From Huaxiibacter chinensis (lineage in GTDB: Bacteria; Pseudomonadota; Gammaproteobacteria; Enterobacterales; Enterobacteriaceae), in the NCBI RefSeq assembly GCF_022171985.1, contig NZ_JAJVHF010000015.1:1-64000 (forward strand): a DNA stretch of 64,000 nucleotides. Direction: 5' to 3'. Positions within the stretch are counted from its first letter, which is position 1. Every line of letters starts with the position of its first letter. Position numbers and translations under genes: made by a program. Below the pieces are notes generated by a model, which saw only the letters and a program-made list of their open reading frames with translations, did no database searches and was not told the DNA's origin. Shown one piece after another: positions 7,272 through 15,003 of this stretch.

Positions 7272-8597
7272 TCATTTCTCAGCCAGGCGCCTGCATTGCT
7301 GCCTCATTCCATCAAAAATACTTTCCGCAAGCTGCTGGGGGAACTGGTCCGGAAGAAGCCCGCTAACACGTTCAATGACACCCGGGGTTCTGGCGATGAT
7401 TTCCTCTATCATCGCCTCTGTCTGCTGTTTACTCAGGCCGGTTATCTCACCATGCCTGATCCAGTGGCGTCGTTGTATTCGATATATCTGGTAATAGTTG
7501 CTACTGCCACGTACGGCCATCGCCAGTTTGCACTTCTGCCAGGATATCTGATTGTTCCCATGACCGATCACCGGCCATGCCGACAACACATCATAGAGTG
7601 GTGTAAGGTGATAACGTCCCTGTGGCCCAATAGAAATACTGAAATTTTTAGCGTGGCCATCTGTTGCGGCCATCATCCAGAAAACTATCTGCGTCATAAA
7701 AAACTGCGCTTTGTCACGCTCAGCACGGTCTGAATTACTCAGAACTTCCATAATTTCCGATATACCTGGCCCGCCGTCCGCCTGATATTTTCGTAATGGC
7801 GAAATGCCCAGGGCCTGACACATATCCTCCTGGGGTAAACGAATGATCCATTGTCCGTTTCCTGACCATTTTCGGTCAAAACGTTCTACCACCAGCGCTT
7901 TCTGATCTTCAAAGTGAGCAATCTGCGTTCTTGCCACGGGGAGCCCGTACTGTTCGAGAAGTACCGAGCAGAGCCATTCATTTTCAACCGACGAGCGCAT
8001 GTCGGCTTTCATGTTCCCCACAAGTCCGAGCGGTAGCTTGAATATATGCGTCGTTGGTGTATTACCCTCCGGCATACACCACCGATCTTCATGCCACAGT
8101 AGGGCTGTTTTCTCCTGAGCACCGGCAATAGATAAACGTAAGTCGTCGTTATCTTCTGGCCTGCCCGGTAGCAATGTCTCCGTGGTATTACGCAAAGTTG
8201 CCGCAATTTCTGATTCAGTAAGCGGGTGATACTTCACGGAATATAAATCTGTGGGTTCATCTCCGTCATGAAGCAGCTGTATCGCGCCCACGCAGTCTTT
8301 TCCCAGCTCCGTCAGAAGATCAAAAGGCTCCAGGCTATCGGCCTTGTAACGCATTGCCAGACGTCTGCGTATGCCTTCGCTGTCCGGGAGTAAATTATCA
8401 AAATAGTCACGTACCACATTTCCACGCCAGACCTGGTTCCCGGGAGTAAAAGGAAGGGACAATGACAGCGGCCTTCCCTGTTCGTCTGCACTCCAGTCAG
8501 GAAGGTATTGTAAGCTGTCTACCCCTTTACTTTTTTCCCAGTATCCGACTTTGATTCCGTTCATCCAGATTGCCAGACGCTGCTGTTTCCGGCTCAT
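7272..8597 (-). CDS. hipA: HipA-family serine/threonine kinase toxin
   Basis: 441 residues, the usual HipA length. The N-terminal subdomain includes GRPLSLSLPF and FDNLLPDSEGIRRRLA. The glycine-rich phosphate loop SIAGAQEKTALL has Ser156, equivalent to the autophosphorylated Ser150 of E. coli HipA. The catalytic ATDGHAKNFS lies near residue 310, followed by LTPLYDVLSAWP. HipA phosphorylates glutamyl-tRNA synthetase in E. coli and causes persistence; the target here is inferred. The start lies 4 bp after the hipB stop. Confidence 0.93.
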   Translation of the reverse strand: MSRKQQRLAIWMNGIKVGYWEKSKGVDSLQYLPDWSADEQGRPLSLSLPFTPGNQVWRGNVVRDYFDNLLPDSEGIRRRLAMRYKADSLEPFDLLTELGKDCVGAIQLLHDGDEPTDLYSVKYHPLTESEIAATLRNTTETLLPGRPEDNDDLRLSIAGAQEKTALLWHEDRWCMPEGNTPTTHIFKLPLGLVGNMKADMRSSVENEWLCSVLLEQYGLPVARTQIAHFEDQKALVVERFDRKWSGNGQWIIRLPQEDMCQALGISPLRKYQADGGPGISEIMEVLSNSDRAERDKAQFFMTQIVFWMMAATDGHAKNFSISIGPQGRYHLTPLYDVLSAWPVIGHGNNQISWQKCKLAMAVRGSSNYYQIYRIQRRHWIRHGEITGLSKQQTEAMIEEIIARTPGVIERVSGLLPDQFPQQLAESIFDGMRQQCRRLAEK

Positions 8598-8601
8598 ATC
8601 G

Positions 8602-8898
8602 TTACCATTTCTCCTGTCGTGCAGGTGAGTTTGATTTAAGCATTTCTTCCGTCTGCTTCCCCTCTGAAGAGGCGGTTGTCGAGGAGAAGCTGATTTTTAC
8701 GCCCAGGATAGAAAACACCTTGAATAGCCGTTCAATGCTCGCACTGGCAGGGTTGGCTTCCAGACGTGAGTATGTCTGTTGAGTGACCCCTAACCTTTCG
8801 GACAGGTCTTTTTGCGTCAGGCCATTCGCCTTGCGAAAACCAATGAGCAAGGGACGCAACTGGTTGAGCGTGTTTAACGGGTAATCATTATTGATCAT
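8602..8898 (-). CDS. hipB: HipB-family antitoxin and autorepressor
   Basis: 98 residues with a Xre/HTH_3 domain (GLTQKDLSERLGVTQQTYSRLEANP) and a flexible C-terminal tail, as in HipB. Gene order antitoxin-toxin and tight spacing are typical. It should neutralise HipA and repress the operon through the repeats at 8956-9025. Confidence 0.92.
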   Translation of the reverse strand: MINNDYPLNTLNQLRPLLIGFRKANGLTQKDLSERLGVTQQTYSRLEANPASASIERLFKVFSILGVKISFSSTTASSEGKQTEEMLKSNSPARQEKW

Positions 8899-8955
8899 AA
8901 GCTGGCCTCAGTAGTTCCTCTGATACACCTTGTACGCTGTTTTCTAAACATACAC

Positions 8956-9025
8956 CCTAAAAGCTGTAATATCAAATTAACAGCCTAAAAGCTGTTAAAT
9001 AGAGAGTACAACCTTTAGGCTGTTA
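8956..9025. promoter_or_regulatory. Triple operator-like repeats upstream of hipBA
   Basis: CCTAAAAGCTGTAA (8956), CCTAAAAGCTGTTAA (8984) and CCTTTAGGCTGTTA (9012) start exactly 28 bp apart. The middle one lies in an inverted repeat, TTAACAGC-CTAAAA-GCTGTTAA (8977-8998). Spacing near an integral number of helical turns suggests cooperative HipB binding on one face. The sequence is unlike the E. coli HipB operator (TATCCN8GGATA). Confidence 0.7.
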
Positions 9026-9295
9026 CTAAGTGGCAGCATAAATCTTTATGAGGTTTGATATGAGAGAACTATCAATAATAAGCCGTTACGCTCGTACAGC
9101 ATCCGGTAAGAGAGCTGACAGATCAGGATCATCGGTAAACGAGAAGCGGAGTATCTTATGGCCCTGTTGTGAGCTGTATAAATAACTACGAGCTACTCTC
9201 TGCCTCGGGGAGGAGGCAGAGAGAGTATTAAAAGCAAAGGCAGACATTTTTAGCAGCTGGTGGGCTATGGGGTTCCGGAGGTGCTCCGGTGAATG
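9026..9295. other. Intergenic stretch upstream of hipBA with a hairpin
   Basis: No gene is seen. CTCTCTGCCTC (9196-9206) and GAGGCAGAGAG (9213-9223) form an 11 bp stem with a 6 nt loop. No T-run follows on either strand, so it is not a standard terminator, though it could mark the 3' end of the transcript arriving from 9296. Confidence 0.5.
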
Positions 9296-10684
9296 TTACT
9301 TGACTGGCAAGTTTCCTGCTATGATGGTCAATGCCTCGATGCTGTCTATATTGTTCTGAAGCCGTTCCAGTTCTGCCTTTTCAATACCGGCCCAAAGCTT
9401 TAAGTGTCGCTGATAAAGGGACCACTTGAGTGAGTGAAAACCATTCCAGGCCAACCCCATCCAGGAGGCGTAATTCGCATTGAGAATATTGCCGGTGATA
9501 TACATTTTACCTGCGTTAACAGCACTGGAAGTTCCATAACCCAGGGCAAGCATCATCCGGAAGCGTGGATTTAGCCGCAACGGCATGGTATCCAGTAAGG
9601 TCTCCCCAAAAGCTCCTTTTCCCAGCGATACCTGTTTCGCCACATAGAAAACCCGCATCAAAACTTCCATTATGCTCATCGGAATACTTGTCACGATAAA
9701 CTGACGAAAGTCATACCCGTTGACATACATGTACTCTATTTGTTTGCCGAAGTTAGAACTCCCCACAGGGATCCCCTCAAGCATACGAAGTAGCCCCATA
9801 AAAGGAGCCGGTAACCCCATGCCACGGTTTCCTTTTGCTGAGGGGGCATTAACATCCGATGCCAGGTGTCCAAACATTCTGGCGATGAGCCTGAAAATAT
9901 TGGTTTCGTCTGTAACGCCTTTACTGGAAGGATAAACCACGATCTGTCCATTCTGAACCACCGTACAGGTCCCGTTCAGCATATCCTTTATACCGAAAAT
10001 AATGCCCAGTACGGGATCGTGTGACAAAGCTCTTAAGCGGTGATTTGTGGGAGACAAAACGCCACCGGCCGCACCCACTAAATCGCTGCTGATCGAACTG
10101 TCTGGTGCCCCTATAGGGAACAAATCTGAGAGTTTTGTACTCAGGTCCTCCGGCAAAATGGCATTGAAGGCTTTCTGCACCTGTTTATTGAAAATACCAT
10201 CCACTTCTGCCGTAAAGCTCACCGTAGGTTTTGGCGGGGCTCTGACGCAAAGTAAATCCAGCATGGATGCTATGAGCCCGCATCCGCAGGCAATAGCATA
10301 ATCCCAGGCGTCGAGTGCGTAGCGATCATTAAATTCTTTAATATGATTCTGGATCCGGGCATCTACAACAGCCAAGTCATCCGTGGAGAGTATTGTGGCC
10401 AGTCCAATATCACCGCATACACGCTGGTTAGCCTCGCTATATATAGTCTTGAGACCAGTAGAATGCATGGCAGTATCTGAAGGGGTCATTTCTCGCAGAT
10501 GATGTTCTTTAAGCGCCAGATGCTCCGCTTCATCAAGTTCAGTGCCGCTGATTAGCCCGGTCAACTGTGCCTTAAGGCTCTCTATATCACTGTTAATTGT
10601 CTCGTGAGCGTTCGCGATATCCTGACCACGGAGCTGAATATAACGGATGGCCCTGAACTCATCATCATAAGGAGACTGACTCAT
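9296..10684 (-). CDS. Hypothetical protein, 462 residues, putative membrane-associated
   Basis: Not recognised. Helical N-terminus (IRYIQLRGQDIANAHETINS); a hydrophobic segment near 135-155 (YAIACGCGLIASMLDLLCV); a glycine-rich middle (LVGAAGGVLSPTNHRLRALS) and a helical C-terminus. It is preceded by GGTGAGG, which overlaps the 3' end of the glycine-rich membrane protein gene, so the two are translationally close. The pair follows a serine protease gene, suggesting a three-gene module. Confidence 0.7.
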   Translation of the reverse strand: MSQSPYDDEFRAIRYIQLRGQDIANAHETINSDIESLKAQLTGLISGTELDEAEHLALKEHHLREMTPSDTAMHSTGLKTIYSEANQRVCGDIGLATILSTDDLAVVDARIQNHIKEFNDRYALDAWDYAIACGCGLIASMLDLLCVRAPPKPTVSFTAEVDGIFNKQVQKAFNAILPEDLSTKLSDLFPIGAPDSSISSDLVGAAGGVLSPTNHRLRALSHDPVLGIIFGIKDMLNGTCTVVQNGQIVVYPSSKGVTDETNIFRLIARMFGHLASDVNAPSAKGNRGMGLPAPFMGLLRMLEGIPVGSSNFGKQIEYMYVNGYDFRQFIVTSIPMSIMEVLMRVFYVAKQVSLGKGAFGETLLDTMPLRLNPRFRMMLALGYGTSSAVNAGKMYITGNILNANYASWMGLAWNGFHSLKWSLYQRHLKLWAGIEKAELERLQNNIDSIEALTIIAGNLPVK

Positions 10685-10688
10685 GTGT

Positions 10689-11186
10689 TTACCTCACCGC
10701 GACCAGGCTACCTTTTGGAGCTTTCTTAGTAAGCATGTCGATTGTTGCCTTGATGCCAGCAATTTCTGCCTTAAAATATTCCGCATTCGACATCAACCTT
10801 TCCTGAACTTCGTAGAGCTTTTGGATGGCCTGACTAAGGGCGGCTGTCAGTTTCGCATTTTTTTTGTGTTTCACTATCGCGTACCCGCCAATCCCTAACA
10901 CAGCTACAGGTGCGGCCAATACCGCAATGCCTGCAACCATACCGCCACCGACGATAGACCCTGCTGTAGCGAGCCCGGAGGTTATGCCTGCTGCTGACAC
11001 TCCCGTTGTACCAAGCGTATAGAGAGCACCGAAGGAAGCCGCTGCGCCTACGCCTGACCCCGCCAAAGCTGCTGCGCCCTCAGTAATACCCGGGAACTTA
11101 TTTTCAAGCGCCTGAAGAGCACTTGTAACTTCATCCATTGCCTTCTTGCGAATTTTTTCGAGCTCTTCAGTTTCGGTAGCGTCCAT
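10689..11186 (-). CDS. Glycine-zipper-like membrane protein
   Basis: 165 residues from the ATG at 11184-11186, chosen because GAGG lies 6 bases upstream; ATGs at 11204 and 11258 are alternatives. An acidic helical N-terminus is followed by an unbroken Gly/Ala-rich hydrophobic stretch (about 40-105, e.g. AGSGVGAAASFGALYTLGTT) and a basic stop-transfer KHKKN, then a C-terminal coiled coil. Such glycine-zipper hairpins occur in pore-forming and effector-like proteins; the role here is unknown. Confidence 0.65.
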   Translation of the reverse strand: MDATETEELEKIRKKAMDEVTSALQALENKFPGITEGAAALAGSGVGAAASFGALYTLGTTGVSAAGITSGLATAGSIVGGGMVAGIAVLAAPVAVLGIGGYAIVKHKKNAKLTAALSQAIQKLYEVQERLMSNAEYFKAEIAGIKATIDMLTKKAPKGSLVAVR

Positions 11187-11388
11187 TACAGGCCTCGTAT
11201 TCATAACTTGCTGTGTGATAGGTGAAAAAGAGCACCATAAAAGTGATGAAGAAATCATGACTTACTATTGTGGCACTTTCGAGTTCATGTTTGTCAGTTT
11301 CAATGCTGTTGCTGTTAGTAAGGGCAGACGCCATATCGGGCAGACCCAAAATAACTATCGTGCCAGCGTCATTTTGGAACTGACTTTG

Positions 11389-12045
11389 CTAAAAATCAGT
11401 AGCGGACTGAACAGACATGTGTGGATTTGAATCTGGGCAGGTTCCAGACATTATTCCAACCAGACTTCCAATGACAAAATGCTCGTCATTCTCGGAGACG
11501 ACATAGGGTCCACCAGAGCAACCATCGGTGTTGAAATGTGCTATTACAAAGCGAGTTGTGAGATGTTGGGGAGAATGATTTGAGCAATTTAAAGGCCAAA
11601 TGCCTGAAACTTCACCAGGGAATGTCGAAATTGTTGTCTCATTCATTGGATATCCGACACCCAATGTACCCATGCCAGCTGCGGGAGCCAGGACCTTAAA
11701 GTAACTACTTACAGGCTGTTGTATTCCAGCTGGTAATACGATTTCTGCACTGTCAACAAACGGAATGCCGTCTTTAAAGTCTGCCCTGTCATTAGCCTCA
11801 TTGAGAATGAAATCGACTAGAACAGGCTCTTCGTTCACCAGTCCTTGATGGTTAAGAAATTTGACGTAAAGTTTAAGTGTATTGCTGACGGGATAAATTT
11901 TTCCAAGAGCATTGGTAACAACATGGGCTGCGGTGAGAATCTTTTGCTGCTGACCATTATCGAAACCAAACGCAGTTGCTTCGAGATGGCTACTAAAATG
12001 AGGATCATTGCTTACATAGATTTTACAAACGTAGTTTTCAAACAT
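11389..12045 (-). CDS. Trypsin-like (V8/S1-type) serine protease
   Basis: 218 residues without a signal peptide, so probably cytoplasmic. Catalytic triad candidates are His41 in LTAAHVV, Asp98 in VDSAEIVLP and Ser177 in TDGCSGGPYV. GGAGG lies upstream of the ATG. Cytoplasmic trypsin-like proteases next to membrane proteins are a recurring theme in conflict systems, where proteolysis activates an effector. Here the glycine-rich protein and the 462-residue protein follow on the same strand after a 200 bp gap. Confidence 0.8.
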   Translation of the reverse strand: MFENYVCKIYVSNDPHFSSHLEATAFGFDNGQQQKILTAAHVVTNALGKIYPVSNTLKLYVKFLNHQGLVNEEPVLVDFILNEANDRADFKDGIPFVDSAEIVLPAGIQQPVSSYFKVLAPAAGMGTLGVGYPMNETTISTFPGEVSGIWPLNCSNHSPQHLTTRFVIAHFNTDGCSGGPYVVSENDEHFVIGSLVGIMSGTCPDSNPHMSVQSATDF

Positions 12046-12377
12046 TATTTCCTCCTTTTGCCGGTACCTAATCAGTTACACGGCTGCATGTTATAAACAA
12101 CTAAACTCGCTTCCTGATATTTGAGTTTGTATGTTTTGCCAGGCACCAGCTCACCTCTGAAACACGGTTAGTCTCCTCCATGACATGGTTATGGCGATGG
12201 TCAGAAACTGTTATCGACGAAAGGCTGGAATTCCTTTAATGGCATTATCCATTTCAAGTCGTATGTCCTGAACGGGAGCGTATATTTTTATGATTCCAGA
12301 TCTTAACCCTGAAACATTCCCCGTATCAAAACTGACCCGTTACAGATAAGTCACCACCGGTGCTGTCGATTAATTTA

Positions 12378-12640
12378 GTGAATTGCATGTCCTCATCCCA
12401 TAAAGGGTAGGGCCTACCCCCGGCATCGAGCAAACCTGACCACCCTGCCCTTATTAAGACCCCACATGCGGCAATGGTGCCCTGTCCACGCCGCCCGCGA
12501 ACTTTGAGGAAATGGGGAGAAAATAAAAAGAAAACAAAAAGTTATCGGCTGAAGTACCGGCGCAGATCGGGAATCAGGCGAAGCCTGACAGCACGTTAGG
12601 GCCTGGCAGGGGGCTTGAGGGATGAGGACATGCAATTGTG
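12378..12640. mobile_element. MITE-like element with perfect 19 bp terminal inverted repeats
   Basis: AATTGCATGTCCTCATCCC (12381-12399) and its exact reverse complement (12619-12637) bound a 219 bp GC-rich interior with no convincing gene. GTG flanks both ends (12378-12380 and 12638-12640) as a possible 3 bp target duplication. The interior holds a GGGTAGG/CCTACCC palindrome near 12406. This lies in the 12046-12703 gap, which otherwise shows no gene. Confidence 0.55.
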
Positions 12641-12703
12641 ATAACCTTCCCGCCACGGGGTCGGTTAAATTCGTATCCTGCCGGTGCAATTCCAACGGCC
12701 GCG

Positions 12704-13096
12704 TTACCAGTTCGCCGGGTAGCATGGCCAGCAAAGCCAGGCATCGAGCACCCGGGTTTCACTGACGGCCGCTGCATAGACGCCGGTATCCGGGAAGAAA
12801 TAAACCGGGGTGGCGTTGTTCAGCTGGTCGCCTTCATCGGCCAGAGCGCCGATCACCTCATGAGGCTTAAGCAGCATATCCGTTAAATATTCATCCGGGT
12901 GGATGGCATTCAGCGATATGGCCATCTCCAGAAATTCATCCAGGGTATGGCGGGTACGATACCCCCGGAAAACCTCGTATGAAGGCGTGACGCATTCACC
13001 ATCCAGGGAACAGGCATCGTAACCGGCCAGCTGCTCTTCGGTGAGTCCGGAGGCATGCTTTGCCACAAGATTCGTAAATTGCTCTTTATCGTCCAT
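12704..13096 (-). CDS. Hypothetical plasmid protein
   Basis: 130 residues from the ATG at 13094-13096, preceded by AAGGATTGTG; the frame is open 13 codons further up. Acidic and soluble (MDDKEQFTNLVAKHASGLTE; FLEMAISLNAIHPDEYLTDM), ending in an aromatic, Cys-containing tail (LCWPCYPANW). No family recognised. Confidence 0.55.
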   Translation of the reverse strand: MDDKEQFTNLVAKHASGLTEEQLAGYDACSLDGECVTPSYEVFRGYRTRHTLDEFLEMAISLNAIHPDEYLTDMLLKPHEVIGALADEGDQLNNATPVYFFPDTGVYAAAVSETRVLDAWLCWPCYPANW

Positions 13097-13500
13097 CACA
13101 ATCCTTACGCTGTAGGGGCCTGTTTGTGTTATCACTGCTTCCGGTTTTTACTTCGCACAACCCGGCAGGTATCCGGTCGCCCGGGCGTCCTTTGCGGTCT
13201 TGTTCGCCCTTCGCCTGAATTACGTCAAATCCCTTTCACTACCCGGCCGCAGGGTGACACCTCCCCTTTTCTCCGGAAGCGAAAGAGGAAGAACAGTTTA
13301 ACAGCCCGGATCCTCAATAATTTTCGCGTAACGGACTAAATAACCGGTTTATGCAGCTTCTGATAACCACAGACCGCGATAGAATAAAACGTCTGGTGAG
13401 GAACCGGAGTGTTATGTAAGCGGGGGGTTTAACTGGGTATCTGTGTAGTCCTATTTAGCCAGATATCCCGAATAAAAACCTCAACGATTAGGTAAACGAA
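13097..13500. other. Intergenic, no gene seen
   Basis: About 400 bp between an unknown minus-strand gene and a small plus-strand ORF. A poly-G tract (near 13421) and GC-rich patches are present, but no convincing gene, terminator or repeat. Confidence 0.4.
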
Positions 13501-13635
13501 ATGGATGGATTCTGGTCGATGTTCTGTTTGTTTGTCGTGGTAGTTTCACTGCATAAAGCCCTTTCTGTAGCAGCAGCACGAGCAGACGCAGCAAAATTAA
13601 ATATGCTTCTCAGAATGAGAAAGTTTAAAAAGTAG
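13501..13635 (+). CDS. Small putative membrane protein (44 aa)
   Basis: Begins MDGFWSMFCLFVVVVSLHKA and ends in a basic tail LRMRKFKK. One hydrophobic N-terminal segment followed by positive charge is the usual form of small bacterial membrane proteins. AGG lies about 8 bases upstream of the ATG. Function unknown; it could be a chance ORF. Confidence 0.4.
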   Translation: MDGFWSMFCLFVVVVSLHKALSVAAARADAAKLNMLLRMRKFKK

Positions 13636-14016
13636 CTTTCAAGACATCTGAGAATTCTTTTAAATCCTCAGAGGAAGTTATATGTTTAGGCTATTTGCAA
13701 ACTAAGGTTGGAATTCCATCATTCTAGCCTTAGATCTTTGATCAAGTGAAGTTGCTCACTTGGTTGGATTTTACCGTTTCCTGACGGCTTTTCAGAAGCG
13801 AGGGCTGGTTGGAATGCCTTCCAGCTAGAAGTCTTGCAGATGCTCTCCGGGCATTAACTCATTGTCGAATCTGCACCAGTATCACTAGGTTGTTGAGCGG
13901 GCGATTAGCTTTTTCACTGAGCCGCTGTACACTCGACTGCTTCAAGAAGCACTACTTACCATTTGCCTGCCGTAAGGTCTGTTCTTAGCTGGATTTTTTT
14001 GGGAGGATACGCAGTC
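13636..14016. other. Intergenic upstream of the CoiA-like/UvrD pair
   Basis: About 380 bp without a gene. It should hold the promoter of the nuclease-helicase operon, but no unambiguous -35/-10 pair stands out. An upstream in-frame ATG at 13963 lacks a ribosome-binding site. Confidence 0.4.
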
Positions 14017-15003
14017 ATGACAACTCAATCCAGCTCAATACAATACGCTTACGCGCTAGACGGCGAGGGCACCCTCACGCACATTGGCGCTGCCCTGCGC
14101 TCACATACTTACACCTGCCCAGGTTGTAAGAGCCCCCTGACCCCGGTAATGGGCGAGTTCAACGCTAAGCACTTTCGCCATTCGGAAGAATGCTGTGCCC
14201 TTGAAACCTATCTTCACAAGTGCGGCAAAGAAGCATTCTTCTATCGCTACCAACAAGCTCTCAGCCGTGAAATGCCTATTAGCCTTGAGCTGGAGCGCCG
14301 GGTTGCCTGTAATGGTTCTCGTTTAGCCTTGGTTAGAGACGAAGCACGTCAGTGCGTAAAATCCGTGCCTGCACGCTACAACTTGACTCAATTTTTCGAT
14401 CAGGCAGAGCTGGAAAAACACGATAAGGTCACAGGGCTGCGACCAGACGTGATGTTGTATGATACGACTGGCGAAAGGCGTTGCTACGTAGAGATTTGTG
14501 TCACACACCCCTGCTCTCAAGACAAGATCGAAGCCGGTATCCCGATTCTTGAGTTTAAGGTCCAATCTGCCTCTGATATTCAGATGTTGCTTACCGGGGC
14601 CTACTCGATCAAGGAGAAGATCCTGAGAGTATTCAACTGGCTTCCCCCGTTTCAATCTGTGGACACCTGTAGCGGCGTCTGCTCAGTAGGTAACGTGGAT
14701 ATGTCTGTCTGGAGTTTAAGTGGTTCCGGCCGACTCAACGAACAAACGATGCCGCTCGCTGAAGTGGATTTAACAATCAATTCTGACGTGAACACATGGC
14801 CTAGATCGTTAGGGGCCGCTGAGCTGGCTGATAACTTACGAGCTTTTATCCGTCACGCCGATCCTCATTCACTATTTCCCAACTGCATTATGTGCGAGCA
14901 AGCAGGCCGATGGGAGGATGGCTATCTGCAATGTCACAGTAAGGCAAAGATCGTTCCCTACACCGAGGCCCGTCAGTGCGCCAATTACAAGGTTAAGGCA
15001 TGA
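14017..15003 (+). CDS. CoiA-like nuclease-domain protein
   Basis: 328 residues. The start at 14017 is preceded by GGGAGG; an earlier in-frame ATG at 13963 is less likely. The N-terminal zinc-binding module (YTCPGCKSPLTPVMGEFNAK then HFRHSEECC) is typical of competence protein CoiA relatives. The PD-(D/E)XK-type nuclease core has LRPDVMLYD and YVEICVTH, with Lys in the following CSQDKIEAG. A C-terminal Cys cluster (NCIMCEQAG and YLQCHSK) may bind a second zinc. Its stop overlaps the helicase start by 4 bp, so the two should act together on DNA. Confidence 0.75.
   Translation: MTTQSSSIQYAYALDGEGTLTHIGAALRSHTYTCPGCKSPLTPVMGEFNAKHFRHSEECCALETYLHKCGKEAFFYRYQQALSREMPISLELERRVACNGSRLALVRDEARQCVKSVPARYNLTQFFDQAELEKHDKVTGLRPDVMLYDTTGERRCYVEICVTHPCSQDKIEAGIPILEFKVQSASDIQMLLTGAYSIKEKILRVFNWLPPFQSVDTCSGVCSVGNVDMSVWSLSGSGRLNEQTMPLAEVDLTINSDVNTWPRSLGAAELADNLRAFIRHADPHSLFPNCIMCEQAGRWEDGYLQCHSKAKIVPYTEARQCANYKVKA

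Noticed and set aside
9196..9223. 11 bp hairpin downstream of the 462-residue protein gene as a terminator
   Set aside because: No T-run follows on either strand; recorded only as a hairpin.
12414..12886. Overlapping ORFs on both strands within and beside the MITE-like element
   Set aside because: Low-complexity Pro/Arg/Cys translations, no ribosome-binding sites, and overlap with a better-supported gene at 12704-13096.
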